The notes under the pieces are model-generated. The model was not told the DNA's origin. It saw only the letters and a list, made by a program, of their open reading frames with translations, and searched no databases. A program made the position numbers and the translations under genes. 64,000 bases of DNA from Bosea sp. F3-2 (GTDB lineage: Bacteria; Pseudomonadota; Alphaproteobacteria; Rhizobiales; Beijerinckiaceae): the NCBI RefSeq assembly GCF_008253865.1, contig NZ_CP042331.1:2790001-2854000 (forward strand), written 5' to 3'. Of this stretch, positions 47,336 through 55,110 are shown piece by piece. Positions within the stretch are counted from its first letter, which is position 1; every line of letters starts with the position of its first letter.

Positions 47336-47411
47336 ATAGTGTGGCATTGGCGCAACGGAAGAGGGGCGGACCCACAATTGACCTGGCGCAAGCGGCAGGC
47401 ACAGATCGGGC

Positions 47412-47720
47412 ATGGCCGGGACCAAGCGACAGCAGGCGATTCGCAAGGCGTTGAGGGCGCTGGCGCCCGGCATTCCGCTCTCCGACGCGGAGGCGGTGAT
47501 CACGCTGGCGGAGCGGCGCCATATGAAGGACCTGCCGCCTTCGACCGCGCTCTGGCTCGCGCTCGGCAGCCATGTGCGCCATGTCCATACCGACTACGAA
47601 CGCCTGCTGGCGGAAGGCTATGACCGCGACGCCGCCCGCTTCTTCGTCGCCGACGAGACCGATGCCGTGCTCGCCGGCTGGGGCTGCCAGCGCTCGGTCA
47701 GCGATGGCGAGGACGAGTAA
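47412..47720 (+). CDS. DUF2293-domain protein
   Basis: A 102-residue protein with the DUF2293 pattern: IPLSDAEAVITLAERRHMKDLPPSTALWLALGSHVRHVHTDYERLL, then YDRDAARFFV. It is small, helical and charged. The ATG at 47412 is divergent from clpB with a 175-bp gap holding the clpB promoter. The family has no established function. Confidence 0.85.
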   Translation: MAGTKRQQAIRKALRALAPGIPLSDAEAVITLAERRHMKDLPPSTALWLALGSHVRHVHTDYERLLAEGYDRDAARFFVADETDAVLAGWGCQRSVSDGEDE

Positions 47721-47724
47721 TGCA

Positions 47725-47769
47725 GCATCGGCTATCCCGAAAACCGGTTCCCACTTTTCGGGCCGATGC
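47725..47769. repeat. Half copy of the two-hairpin dispersed repeat
   Basis: GCATCGG ... GGCCGATGC with inner CCGAAAA and TTTTCGG matches the second hairpin of the elements at 16374-16479 and 23332-23436. The first hairpin is missing. It shows the two modules can occur separately. Confidence 0.75.
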
Positions 47770-47861
47770 CAGCGACTGATCGAAACAGATACAAGATTTG
47801 ATCTGTCAGGACCGGCCGGCAAGGCTATGGTCCGCCACCTTTTGCCTGCTCAGGTCGGACC

Positions 47862-48647
47862 ATGCGCATCGAAACGCTCTATCGTTACCCTGTGAAGGGC
47901 CTCTCACCGGAGCCGCTTCAGGGCGCCGAGCTGCCGACTGAAGGCTACTTTCCCGGCGACCGGCTCTTCGCCATCGAGAATGGCCCCTCCGGCTTCGACC
48001 CGGCCGAGCCGGTGCATCAGCCGAAGATCAAGTACCTGATGCTGATGCGCAACGAGTCGCTGGCGCGGCTGCGCAGCCGCTACGACGATGCGAGCGGAGA
48101 CCTCGTCATCGACGAGGGCGGCCGGGAGGTGCTGCGCGCTGCGGCCGCCAGCGAGGACGGCCGGGCGGCGATCACACGCTTCTTCGAGGGCTTCATGCCG
48201 GACGAATTGCGTGGTGAGCCGAAGCTGCTGACGGCGCCCTCGACCTATCGCTTCACCGATTCCCGCTCGGGATTCGTCTCGATCATCAACCTCGCCAGCG
48301 TCGCCGATCTCGAAGAACGGCTGGGAAAGCCGGTCGATCCGCTGCGCTTCCGCGGCAATCTGATGGTGAGCGGGCTCGCCCCCTGGGCCGAGAACGAACT
48401 GGTGGGCCGCGATCTCGACGGGCCGGACGGCCTGCGGCTGCATGTGATCAAGCCGATCGAGCGCTGCGCGGCGACGAATGTCGACCCGGAAACCGGCGCG
48501 CGCGACATGCAGATCCCGAAGGCGCTGATGCAGAATTACGGCCATGTCGATTGCGGCATCTATTGCCGCATCGTCGCGGGCGGGCGCTTGCAGGCAGGCG
48601 ACGTGCTAACGCCGGCGGAGGCGCCGGCTGAACTCGGGACCGCCTGA
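47862..48647 (+). CDS. MOSC-domain protein
   Basis: A 261-residue protein with an N-terminal MOSC beta-barrel (MRIETLYRYPVKGLSPE) and a C-terminal MOSC domain with the conserved Cys202 in KPIERCAATNVDPETG, the presumed sulfur- or molybdenum-carrying residue. Relatives include YcbX/mARC-type proteins that reduce N-hydroxylated compounds using molybdenum cofactor. No redox partner domain is fused here. A strong bidirectional terminator follows. Confidence 0.9.
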   Translation: MRIETLYRYPVKGLSPEPLQGAELPTEGYFPGDRLFAIENGPSGFDPAEPVHQPKIKYLMLMRNESLARLRSRYDDASGDLVIDEGGREVLRAAAASEDGRAAITRFFEGFMPDELRGEPKLLTAPSTYRFTDSRSGFVSIINLASVADLEERLGKPVDPLRFRGNLMVSGLAPWAENELVGRDLDGPDGLRLHVIKPIERCAATNVDPETGARDMQIPKALMQNYGHVDCGIYCRIVAGGRLQAGDVLTPAEAPAELGTA

Positions 48648-48661
48648 GAGCGCAGACCAAC

Positions 48662-48688
48662 AAAAAGGGCCCTCACGGGCCCTTTTTT
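48662..48688. terminator. Bidirectional Rho-independent terminator
   Basis: AAAAAGGGCCC, a 4-base loop and GGGCCCTTTTTT: an 11-bp stem with A- and T-runs on both sides. It ends the MOSC gene (plus) and the DUF4167 gene (minus). Confidence 0.95.
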
Positions 48689-48712
48689 AAAGCTGTCAGC
48701 GAATTCCGCGGC

Positions 48713-49714
48713 TTACTCGGCCGGCCCATCCGTCTCGGAGCCAAGAGCGTCCATGACCTCGCGCGGCGAGCGGCGGCGGCGGGTGCGCTTGGGCGCCGGC
48801 TCCGCAGCGACCTCGGCAGCCGCCTCAACCGGAGCCGCAACCGGCTCGGCCGGTGCTGCCTCGACCGGCTCCGGCGCCGAGACGCGCACGGGGTTGGTCA
48901 GGAAAGACGGTAGGGCGGCGGCGACATCCTCGCCCGCATCCGTCTCGATCTCGCGCTCACGGCGCGGACGACGCTCGCGCTGGGGACGTTCACTCCGCTC
49001 GAAGCGGCGCTCGCCCTGGGCCTGCTCGGGAGCAGCCTCGGCCGAGCCCTCACCGGCAACCGGGATGTCGGAACGCGGCGCATCAGGACGCGGTGCATAG
49101 CCGCCGGGCGCCCCACCCTGGCCACCTTCGGCATTGCGATCGAAGCGACGCTCACCGCGATCCTGGCGGTCGAAGCGGCGGTCATTGTTGAAACGCTCGC
49201 GGCGATTCTGGCGATCGAAGCGCTGGCCGCCCTGCTGCTGGCCCTCGCCGCCCTCGCCCTCAGTGCGCTGGCCGCCATGGCCGTTGTAGCCGTTCGGGCC
49301 GGCATAACCGTTCTGCCCACGAATCTCGGGCTGCGGCCCCGTGCCGGGCTGGAAGGGCTGAGCCTCCTCGTCGCCCTCTTCGTCACCCTCATCCGCGTCC
49401 TCGACGAAGGCGCGGTTCGGCGGGAAGGAGTGGCCGAACTGCTGGGCCATCTGCTCCTGCGCCGCGAGCAGGATGCGATAATAGTGCTCGGCGTGCTGGA
49501 AATAGCTCTCGGCCGCGACCGTATCGCCAGAAGACTGGGCGTCGCGTGCAAGCTGCAGATATTTCTCGGCGACATGCTGCGCCGTGCCCCGGACCTTTAC
49601 GTCCGGACCGTTTGATTCGTAGCTACGCTGCAGCGGATTGGGAGATTTGCGATTGCCGTTGTTGTTGCCGTTGTTGTTACGGCCGCGCATACGCCGGTTC
49701 TGACCTGGTCTCAT
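48713..49714 (-). CDS. DUF4167-domain protein, probable nucleic-acid-binding
   Basis: A 333-residue protein. The N-terminus is a basic Asn/Gly/Arg-rich tail (RMRGRNNNGNNNGNRK), followed by the DUF4167 helical core (VRGTAQHVAEKYLQLARDAQSSGD, ~residues 41-65, through AEHYYRIL). The remaining two thirds are low-complexity: RGG-like, Arg/Glu-rich and Ala/Pro/Glu repeats, ending KRTRRRRSPREVMDALG. Composition suggests RNA binding, but no function is established. It is conserved next to prmC/prfA in alphaproteobacteria. A 399-bp GC-rich leader separates it from prmC. Confidence 0.9.
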   Translation of the reverse strand: MRPGQNRRMRGRNNNGNNNGNRKSPNPLQRSYESNGPDVKVRGTAQHVAEKYLQLARDAQSSGDTVAAESYFQHAEHYYRILLAAQEQMAQQFGHSFPPNRAFVEDADEGDEEGDEEAQPFQPGTGPQPEIRGQNGYAGPNGYNGHGGQRTEGEGGEGQQQGGQRFDRQNRRERFNNDRRFDRQDRGERRFDRNAEGGQGGAPGGYAPRPDAPRSDIPVAGEGSAEAAPEQAQGERRFERSERPQRERRPRREREIETDAGEDVAAALPSFLTNPVRVSAPEPVEAAPAEPVAAPVEAAAEVAAEPAPKRTRRRRSPREVMDALGSETDGPAE

Positions 49715-50113
49715 TCGCGTCTGTCTCGCGCTTCTGTGCTCAAAGCAACCGTGGTGCCGTTATGCGCGTTGCGACACACAGCGGGTTGCGACGCTGTGCC
49801 GGACTGAGTTGACCCGAAGGGGCGATACGCCGTTTCTGGTCTTCACGCGCTCTTTTCCAAAACGGGGCTCCCGCCCCAAAAGGGGCCTCAACCCCATGAG
49901 CCGATCGGCGCCACGCGCCTTCGGGGCTCCACCCGGCTTGTCAGCTGCACCGCTTCAGGAACACGCCTGCAAACGATGCCGAACTCGAGCAAATCCTGTA
50001 CGATCGGAAACTGCCCAGAGGCTCGGCTCTGACGCCACCAGCTTCGGCTGAAATGCTGCATAGCGGCTTTTGGCTGCTTCTCCAAGTGAAATCGACCAAA
50101 AGCCTGTGCATTT
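49715..50113. other. Long gene-free leader between prmC and the DUF4167 gene
   Basis: 399 bp without a convincing gene. It contains several hairpins: GGCTTTTGG (50065-50073) with CCAAAAGCC (50096-50104), and around 49870-49900 GCCCC/GGGGC stems separated by TTTT. A weak frame at 49888-50085 (minus) starts on TTG and is not claimed. The position fits a structured 5' leader of the DUF4167 mRNA or a small RNA. Confidence 0.4.
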
Positions 50114-50953
50114 TCAGGCGAGCGCGAAGATCAGCGCTCGCTCATGCCCTCCTAGATCGTTCCGGCTGCCTCGGAATTCAAGCCCTCCGGCCTGCATCAG
50201 CGCGACGACATCGGGTCCCTGCCCGGCACCGATCTCAAAGACGACGAGGCCGCCCGGCGCCAGCAAAGCGGGCAGGGTTCTGGCGAAGATTCGATAAGGC
50301 CCCAGCCCATCCTCCCCGCCATCGAGCGCCAGCAACGGGTCATGCTCCCGCACCTCGACGGACAAGCCGGCGATCTCGGCCGAGGGAATATAGGGCGGGT
50401 TGGACAGGATCAGGTCGAAGTGGCCGCTCAGGCCCTCGGTCCAGTTGCCTTGTCGGAAGCGCGCGCGATCGGCCACCCCGTTCAGCGCAGCGTTGCCGGC
50501 CGCCGTCAGGCTGGCCTCCTCCGACAGATCGACGCCGATGCCCGTCGCCCGTGGCAGCTCGCTCAGCAGCGCGATCAGCAGGCAGCCGGTTCCGGTTCCG
50601 AGATCGAGCAGCTTCAGGGCCTCGCCCCGGCGATCAGCCAGTTCCTTCAAGGCTGCTTCGACGATGGTCTCACTGTCCGGTCGCGGCTCCAGCGTCGCGG
50701 GCGAGAGCCGGAATGGGAGGCCCCAGAATTCGCGCTCGCCGAGGATGCGCCAGACCGGTTCGCTCGCGATGCGCCGCACCGCAAAGTCGCGCAGCCTGGC
50801 AAGCGCCTCTGCCGGCAAGGTCATGTCGGGGTCGGGATTTTCGACTCCCAGACTGCCTTCGACGAGGAGGCGGGCATCGAGCCCGGCGGTTTCCGAGCCG
50901 GCCTGGATCAGACGCTGCGCAAGCAGACGCCGCGCCTCCCTGACGGTCGGCAC
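50114..50953 (-). CDS. prmC: Peptide chain release factor N5-glutamine methyltransferase (PrmC/HemK)
   Basis: A 279-residue enzyme that methylates the GGQ glutamine of release factors. SAM motif I is LLDLGTGTGCLL (115-126) and the catalytic NPPY lies at 185-188, with EFWGLPF (75-81) and LEPRPDSE (88-95) upstream. The start is the GTG at 50953, preceded by GGGGAGGGCGCC. An upstream extension of the frame has no ribosome-binding site and overlaps another gene. It lies downstream of its substrate gene prfA, separated by a small secreted-protein gene and a fold-back element. Confidence 0.94.
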   Translation of the reverse strand: MPTVREARRLLAQRLIQAGSETAGLDARLLVEGSLGVENPDPDMTLPAEALARLRDFAVRRIASEPVWRILGEREFWGLPFRLSPATLEPRPDSETIVEAALKELADRRGEALKLLDLGTGTGCLLIALLSELPRATGIGVDLSEEASLTAAGNAALNGVADRARFRQGNWTEGLSGHFDLILSNPPYIPSAEIAGLSVEVREHDPLLALDGGEDGLGPYRIFARTLPALLAPGGLVVFEIGAGQGPDVVALMQAGGLEFRGSRNDLGGHERALIFALA

Positions 50954-51015
50954 GGCGCCCTCCCCTGACCCATCGACGCCGGCGGGCGAAGCGCTCGCCA
51001 GAGTTGCGTCTTCGA

Positions 51016-51267
51016 TCAGCTGTTGCCCTGCATCTTCTGATCGATGCACAGCTTCATCTTGGTATTGATCGAGGCCTTGCTTTCGCGAGCGCCCTTCATC
51101 TCCATCTGGCAGGCCTTGCGCGCCTGTGACTGGGTCATCGACCCCTGCAAGGCCGCTGGCGGGCCGGAGGTGATCTTGCGAAAGGTCTTCTCCTGAGCCT
51201 GCGAGACTCCGCTCATCGCCAGCGCCATCAGGCTGGCCATTGCAACCGTGGAAACCGTCTTGATCAT
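51016..51267 (-). CDS. Small exported protein, PsiF-like length, unknown
   Basis: An 83-residue protein. A signal peptide ends near residue 25 (SGVSQAQ). The mature part, about 58 residues, has two cysteines (ARKACQMEM and KLCIDQ) and many Lys/Met/Ser. AGGGGGGAG precedes ATG 51267. An upstream in-frame start at 51306 is less likely. It sits between prfA and prmC, genes that are often adjacent. Function is unknown. Confidence 0.65.
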   Translation of the reverse strand: MIKTVSTVAMASLMALAMSGVSQAQEKTFRKITSGPPAALQGSMTQSQARKACQMEMKGARESKASINTKMKLCIDQKMQGNS

Positions 51268-51342
51268 GGGAGGCTCCCCCCTTTGCTGGTGTCGATACGT
51301 CACCAACGTCGATCGGGCGATTTGGTTTCATCGCCACGGACC

Positions 51343-51527
51343 TAGAGGCTGTTATGAACCATGGGAGCGATTTGACGCTGGCGATTTTGCGCGAATGCAA
51401 GGAGTTCGAGGACGCAAACCTTTCGGTTTGCTACGAAGAACGACACGGCAGTCGCGCAAAAGCGCCGCGCCCTGCGGGTGAGGTGAAAACCTCATCAAAT
51501 CGGTCTCATGGTCCATAACGGCCTCTA
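51343..51527. mobile_element. MITE-like fold-back element at the 3' end of prfA
   Basis: Terminal arms 51343-51375 and 51495-51527 are 33-base inverted repeats with 4 mismatches. Inside, 51381-51394 pairs with 51452-51465, and GCAAACC/GGTTTGC (51414-51431) closes a tight apex. The whole 185 bp can fold as one long hairpin. Both ends carry TA (TAGAGG ... CCTCTA), as left by IS630- or IS5-like transposases. There is no transposase gene. The right end contains the prfA stop codon. Confidence 0.7.
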
Positions 51528-52610
51528 AGCCGCTCCTTCCTCTGCCAGGAGCCTTGCCTGATGCTCGGCGGTCAGAGCATCGAGGATCTCGTCGAGAACG
51601 AGACCCTGCATCATCTCGTCGAGCTTGTAGAGCGTCAAGTTGATGCGATGGTCGGTGACCCGCCCCTGCGGGAAATTATAGGTGCGGATCCGCTCCGAGC
51701 GATCGCCGGAGCCCACCTGCGAACGCCGATCGGCGGCGCGCTCCGCATCGGCGCGCAGGCGCTCCATGTCGTAGAGTTTGGCGCGCAGCAGTTCATAGGC
51801 CCTGGCCTTGTTCTTGTGCTGAGAGCGCTCGTCCTGGACCAGCACGACGATATTGGTCGGAATATGGGTGAGGCGCACAGCCGATTCCGTCTTGTTGACG
51901 TGCTGGCCACCCGCGCCGCCGGAGCGCAACGTGTCGATGCGGATGTCGGCATCATTGAGCACGACATCGACATCACTGGCCAATGGCAGGGTCGCGACTG
52001 TCGCCGCCGAAGTATGGATGCGCCCGCTCGCCTCGGTATCCGGCACACGCTGAACGCGGTGAACGCCGGATTCGAATTTGAGCCTGGCATAGACGCCGCG
52101 GCCGTTGATCTCGGCGATGACTTCCTTGTAGCCGCCGACAGTTCCCTCGCTTTCCGAAAGAATGTCGATGCTCCAGCCCTTCTGGGCGGCATAGCGCTGA
52201 TACATGCGCAGCAGATCACCGGCGAAGAGCGAGGCTTCATCGCCTCCCGTTCCCGCCCGGATTTCGATGATGACGCCGCGCTCGTCGGCCGCATCCTTCG
52301 GCAGCAGCGCGATCAGGATCTCGCGGCCGCGCGCCTCGATCTCGGCGCGGGCGGCGTCACGCTCCTCATAGGCGAGATCGCGGAACTCCGGGTCAGTCGC
52401 GGGATCTGCGATCAGTCCCTCAGCCTCCTCCAGCGAGACCTGCGCCTGGCGCCAGGAAGCGATCGCGGAAACAACCGGATCGAGCTCCGAGAGCTCCTTC
52501 GCCAATTCGACGGTCCGCACCGGGTCGCTCGCGTGGTTGATCTCGTCCGTCGCGGCGGCATGACGCGCCACGATGCTGTCGAGACGATCCTGGGGAAGCT
52601 GAAGGGACAT
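51525..52610 (-). CDS. prfA: Peptide chain release factor 1
   Basis: A 361-residue RF1 that reads UAA and UAG. The catalytic GGQ is at 234-236 (SGGAGGQHVNKTES). The codon-recognition tripeptide is Pro190-Asp-Thr192 (PxT type, RF1). AGTGGDEASLFAGDL is also typical. The stop codon TAG (51527-51525) falls exactly on the end of the fold-back element. The C-terminal ~10 residues (LLAEEGAA) look of normal length, so the protein seems intact. prmC, its methyltransferase gene, follows downstream. Confidence 0.97.
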   Translation of the reverse strand: MSLQLPQDRLDSIVARHAAATDEINHASDPVRTVELAKELSELDPVVSAIASWRQAQVSLEEAEGLIADPATDPEFRDLAYEERDAARAEIEARGREILIALLPKDAADERGVIIEIRAGTGGDEASLFAGDLLRMYQRYAAQKGWSIDILSESEGTVGGYKEVIAEINGRGVYARLKFESGVHRVQRVPDTEASGRIHTSAATVATLPLASDVDVVLNDADIRIDTLRSGGAGGQHVNKTESAVRLTHIPTNIVVLVQDERSQHKNKARAYELLRAKLYDMERLRADAERAADRRSQVGSGDRSERIRTYNFPQGRVTDHRINLTLYKLDEMMQGLVLDEILDALTAEHQARLLAEEGAA

Positions 52611-52659
52611 CGGAGAACTCTAACAAAGAACAGAAGGTCGGGTGCGAGGACCAGCCTCG

Positions 52660-54927
52660 CTAGACCGGGACCTTGAATTCGGCCGCGAAGGCGGCGAGGT
52701 GCGGGCGCAGGCTGGTAGCACCTTCCGGCGAAGCGAGCATCCAGTCCATGCGTTCGCGAAGCTTGCGGACGTCGAGCGCACGCAACATCGCCTTGACCGG
52801 GCCGACCGAGGCGGCCGACATCGAGAAGCCGCGATAGCCGAGCCCGATCAGCGCCATGGTCTCCAGCGGCTTGCCGCCCATCTCGCCGCAGACGGTCACC
52901 GGGCAGCTGGTTTCCGACGCCGCATCGACGATCCGGCGCAGTGCCCTGAGCGCACCGACACCGAGCGGATCGAACCGGTCCGCCACGCGCTTGTTCTCGC
53001 GGTCGGCCGCGAACAGGAACTGCATCAGGTCGTTCGTCCCGATCGAGAGGAAATCCGCCTCGCGGGCGATTTCCTGCAACTCGAACAGAAGCGAAGGCAC
53101 CTCCACCATCACGCCGACGCGCAGATCATGCGGCGGAGCGACGCCCTGCTTCTCCAGCATCGCCTGCTCGCGGCGGATGATCACGCGGGCGCGACGGAAC
53201 TCGTCCGTGGTCGCGACCATCGGCAGCATGATCTTGAGATCGCGCCCAGCGCCAGCACGCAACATCGCGCGTAGCTGCGCCCTGAGCAGGCGCGGCTTGT
53301 CGAGCCCGATGCGGATCGCTCGCCAGCCGAGCGCAGGGTTCTCCTCCTCGACCCGCTCCATATAGGGCAGCACCTTGTCGCCGCCGATATCGAGGGTGCG
53401 GAAAGTCACCGGCAGCGCACCGGCCGCGTCCAGAACCGCCGCATAGAGCGCCTGCTGCTCGGCGGTGGTAGGCATGTGCTGCGCCACCATGAACTGCAGC
53501 TCGGTGCGGAAGAGGCCGATACCAGACGCTGCGGTTGCCTCGATGTTCGGCATGTCGACGATCAGGCCGGCATTGATCTGCAGGGTGATCTCGACACCAT
53601 CCTTGGTCGCCGCCGGCAGCTCCTTCAGCTTCTCGTACTGCTTCTGCTTGCGGGCGCGCAGCCGGGCCTTGTCCTTGTAGGCGTTCTCGACATCGGGCTG
53701 CGGACGGATCTGCACCTCGCCCGCCTGGCCATCGACGATGATGGCGTCACCCGCCTGGACGAGCGCGGTCGCATTGGCGACCTCGCCGACTGCCGGAATG
53801 CCCAGCGCGCGGGCGACGATGGCGATGTGGCTCGTCGGGCCGCCTTCCTCCAGGACGAGGCCGCGCAGATGCGCGCGCTCATAGTCGAGCAGCGCGGCGG
53901 GTCCCATGGAGCGGGCGACGAGGATTGCGTTCTCCGGCAACTTCTCGTGCGCGACGCCATTGGCTTTGCCGAGAAGGGTGCGCAGGAGCCGGTTGGCGAG
54001 ATCGTCGAGATCGTGCAACCGCTCCCGCAGATAGGGATCGGTCTGGCGCAGCATCTTCGCGCGGGTGTCGGACTGGACGCGCTCGACCGCCGCCTCCGCG
54101 GTAAGGCCCGTCAGCACGACTTCGCGCATCCGGCGCAGCCAGCCCTGATCATGGGCGAACATCCGGAAAGTCTCGAGCACGTCCCGGTGCTCGCCGGTAT
54201 GGGCAACGTCGCCACGCTCGATCAGCTCGTCGATCGAGGCGCGCATCTCGCCGATCGCAGCCTCGAGGCGGCTGACCTCAGCGGCCGGGTTTTCGGCGAT
54301 GAGGTTGCTGATCGCGACACGGGGTTCGTGCAGCACGGCATGCCCGAGGCCGACGCCGTCAGCCAAGATCACGCCGACGCCGTGGATCGGCCGGTCGAGA
54401 CCGATGGAGGCGCCGGGTGCGGCCAGCGATTTCAGCCCGCCGGCCGCGATCATCTCCGCCATCAGCATGGCGGTGGTCTGGAGGGTCTCGATCTCCTCTT
54501 CGGAATAGATGCGCGAGGCCCGGTTCTGGATGACGAGCACGCCCATCACGGCGCCGCCACGCAGGATCGGCACGCCGAGGAAGGAGCGATAGACCTCCTC
54601 GCCCGTCTCGGGCCGGTAGGAGAAGGAGGGATGCGCCTGCGCGTCCGAGAGCGCCAAGGGCTCGGCCTCACTCGCGATCAGGCCGACGAGGCCCTCCCCG
54701 GCGCGCATGGTCGTGAGGTGGACGGCTTCGCGGTTGAGGCCTTCGGTGGCGTAGAGTTCGAGCGAGCCGTCCTCGCGCAGGACGTAGACGGAACAGACTT
54801 CCGCGACGAGATTGCCGGCGATCAGGACGACGAGCCGATCAAGCCGTTCCTGCGGGCTGATCGATGCGGCCATAACCTCGCGGAGGCGGCGCAACAGAAC
54901 GCCCGGTCCTCCCAGAGCGCCTCGCAT
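52660..54927 (-). CDS. ptsP: Phosphoenolpyruvate-protein phosphotransferase PtsP (EI-Ntr)
   Basis: A 755-residue protein from ATG 54927 (GGAGGG upstream). A start at 54960 would add 11 residues. The N-terminal GAF domain (~20-160) is followed by the enzyme I domains. The phosphorylated His367 lies in GGPTSHIAIVARALG, with PEP-binding blocks GIGLFRTELQFM and VCGEMGGKP near the C-terminus. It starts the nitrogen-PTS phosphorelay (EI-Ntr to NPr to EIIA-Ntr), with GAF sensing glutamine in relatives. The usual lysC neighbour upstream is absent here. Confidence 0.95.
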   Translation of the reverse strand: MRGALGGPGVLLRRLREVMAASISPQERLDRLVVLIAGNLVAEVCSVYVLREDGSLELYATEGLNREAVHLTTMRAGEGLVGLIASEAEPLALSDAQAHPSFSYRPETGEEVYRSFLGVPILRGGAVMGVLVIQNRASRIYSEEEIETLQTTAMLMAEMIAAGGLKSLAAPGASIGLDRPIHGVGVILADGVGLGHAVLHEPRVAISNLIAENPAAEVSRLEAAIGEMRASIDELIERGDVAHTGEHRDVLETFRMFAHDQGWLRRMREVVLTGLTAEAAVERVQSDTRAKMLRQTDPYLRERLHDLDDLANRLLRTLLGKANGVAHEKLPENAILVARSMGPAALLDYERAHLRGLVLEEGGPTSHIAIVARALGIPAVGEVANATALVQAGDAIIVDGQAGEVQIRPQPDVENAYKDKARLRARKQKQYEKLKELPAATKDGVEITLQINAGLIVDMPNIEATAASGIGLFRTELQFMVAQHMPTTAEQQALYAAVLDAAGALPVTFRTLDIGGDKVLPYMERVEEENPALGWRAIRIGLDKPRLLRAQLRAMLRAGAGRDLKIMLPMVATTDEFRRARVIIRREQAMLEKQGVAPPHDLRVGVMVEVPSLLFELQEIAREADFLSIGTNDLMQFLFAADRENKRVADRFDPLGVGALRALRRIVDAASETSCPVTVCGEMGGKPLETMALIGLGYRGFSMSAASVGPVKAMLRALDVRKLRERMDWMLASPEGATSLRPHLAAFAAEFKVPV

Positions 54928-55110
54928 CGATCTCAGCCCTCCGCCCGCCTCCTCAGCCATCGATGATACGATGCCTGTCCGACCCTGAGTCGCCCAACCC
55001 GGTCATGCTGCGTTCTAGCGACCAAAGACCTTATTCGGCAAGGGCTGTGAGCAGCCCGCGAAACATCCCCCCAAGATTTCGACCGTTTTCGTCGTGATTG
55101 GGACAAGGTC

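Noticed and set aside
49888..50085. 65-residue minus-strand frame in the DUF4167 leader
   Set aside because: It needs a TTG start, has no clear ribosome-binding site and ends inside GC-rich hairpins. It is better treated as part of a leader.
51343..51527. Fold-back element as an integron attC site
   Set aside because: The ends do not have the RYYYAAC and GTTRRRY core sequences, and no integrase gene or cassette array is near.
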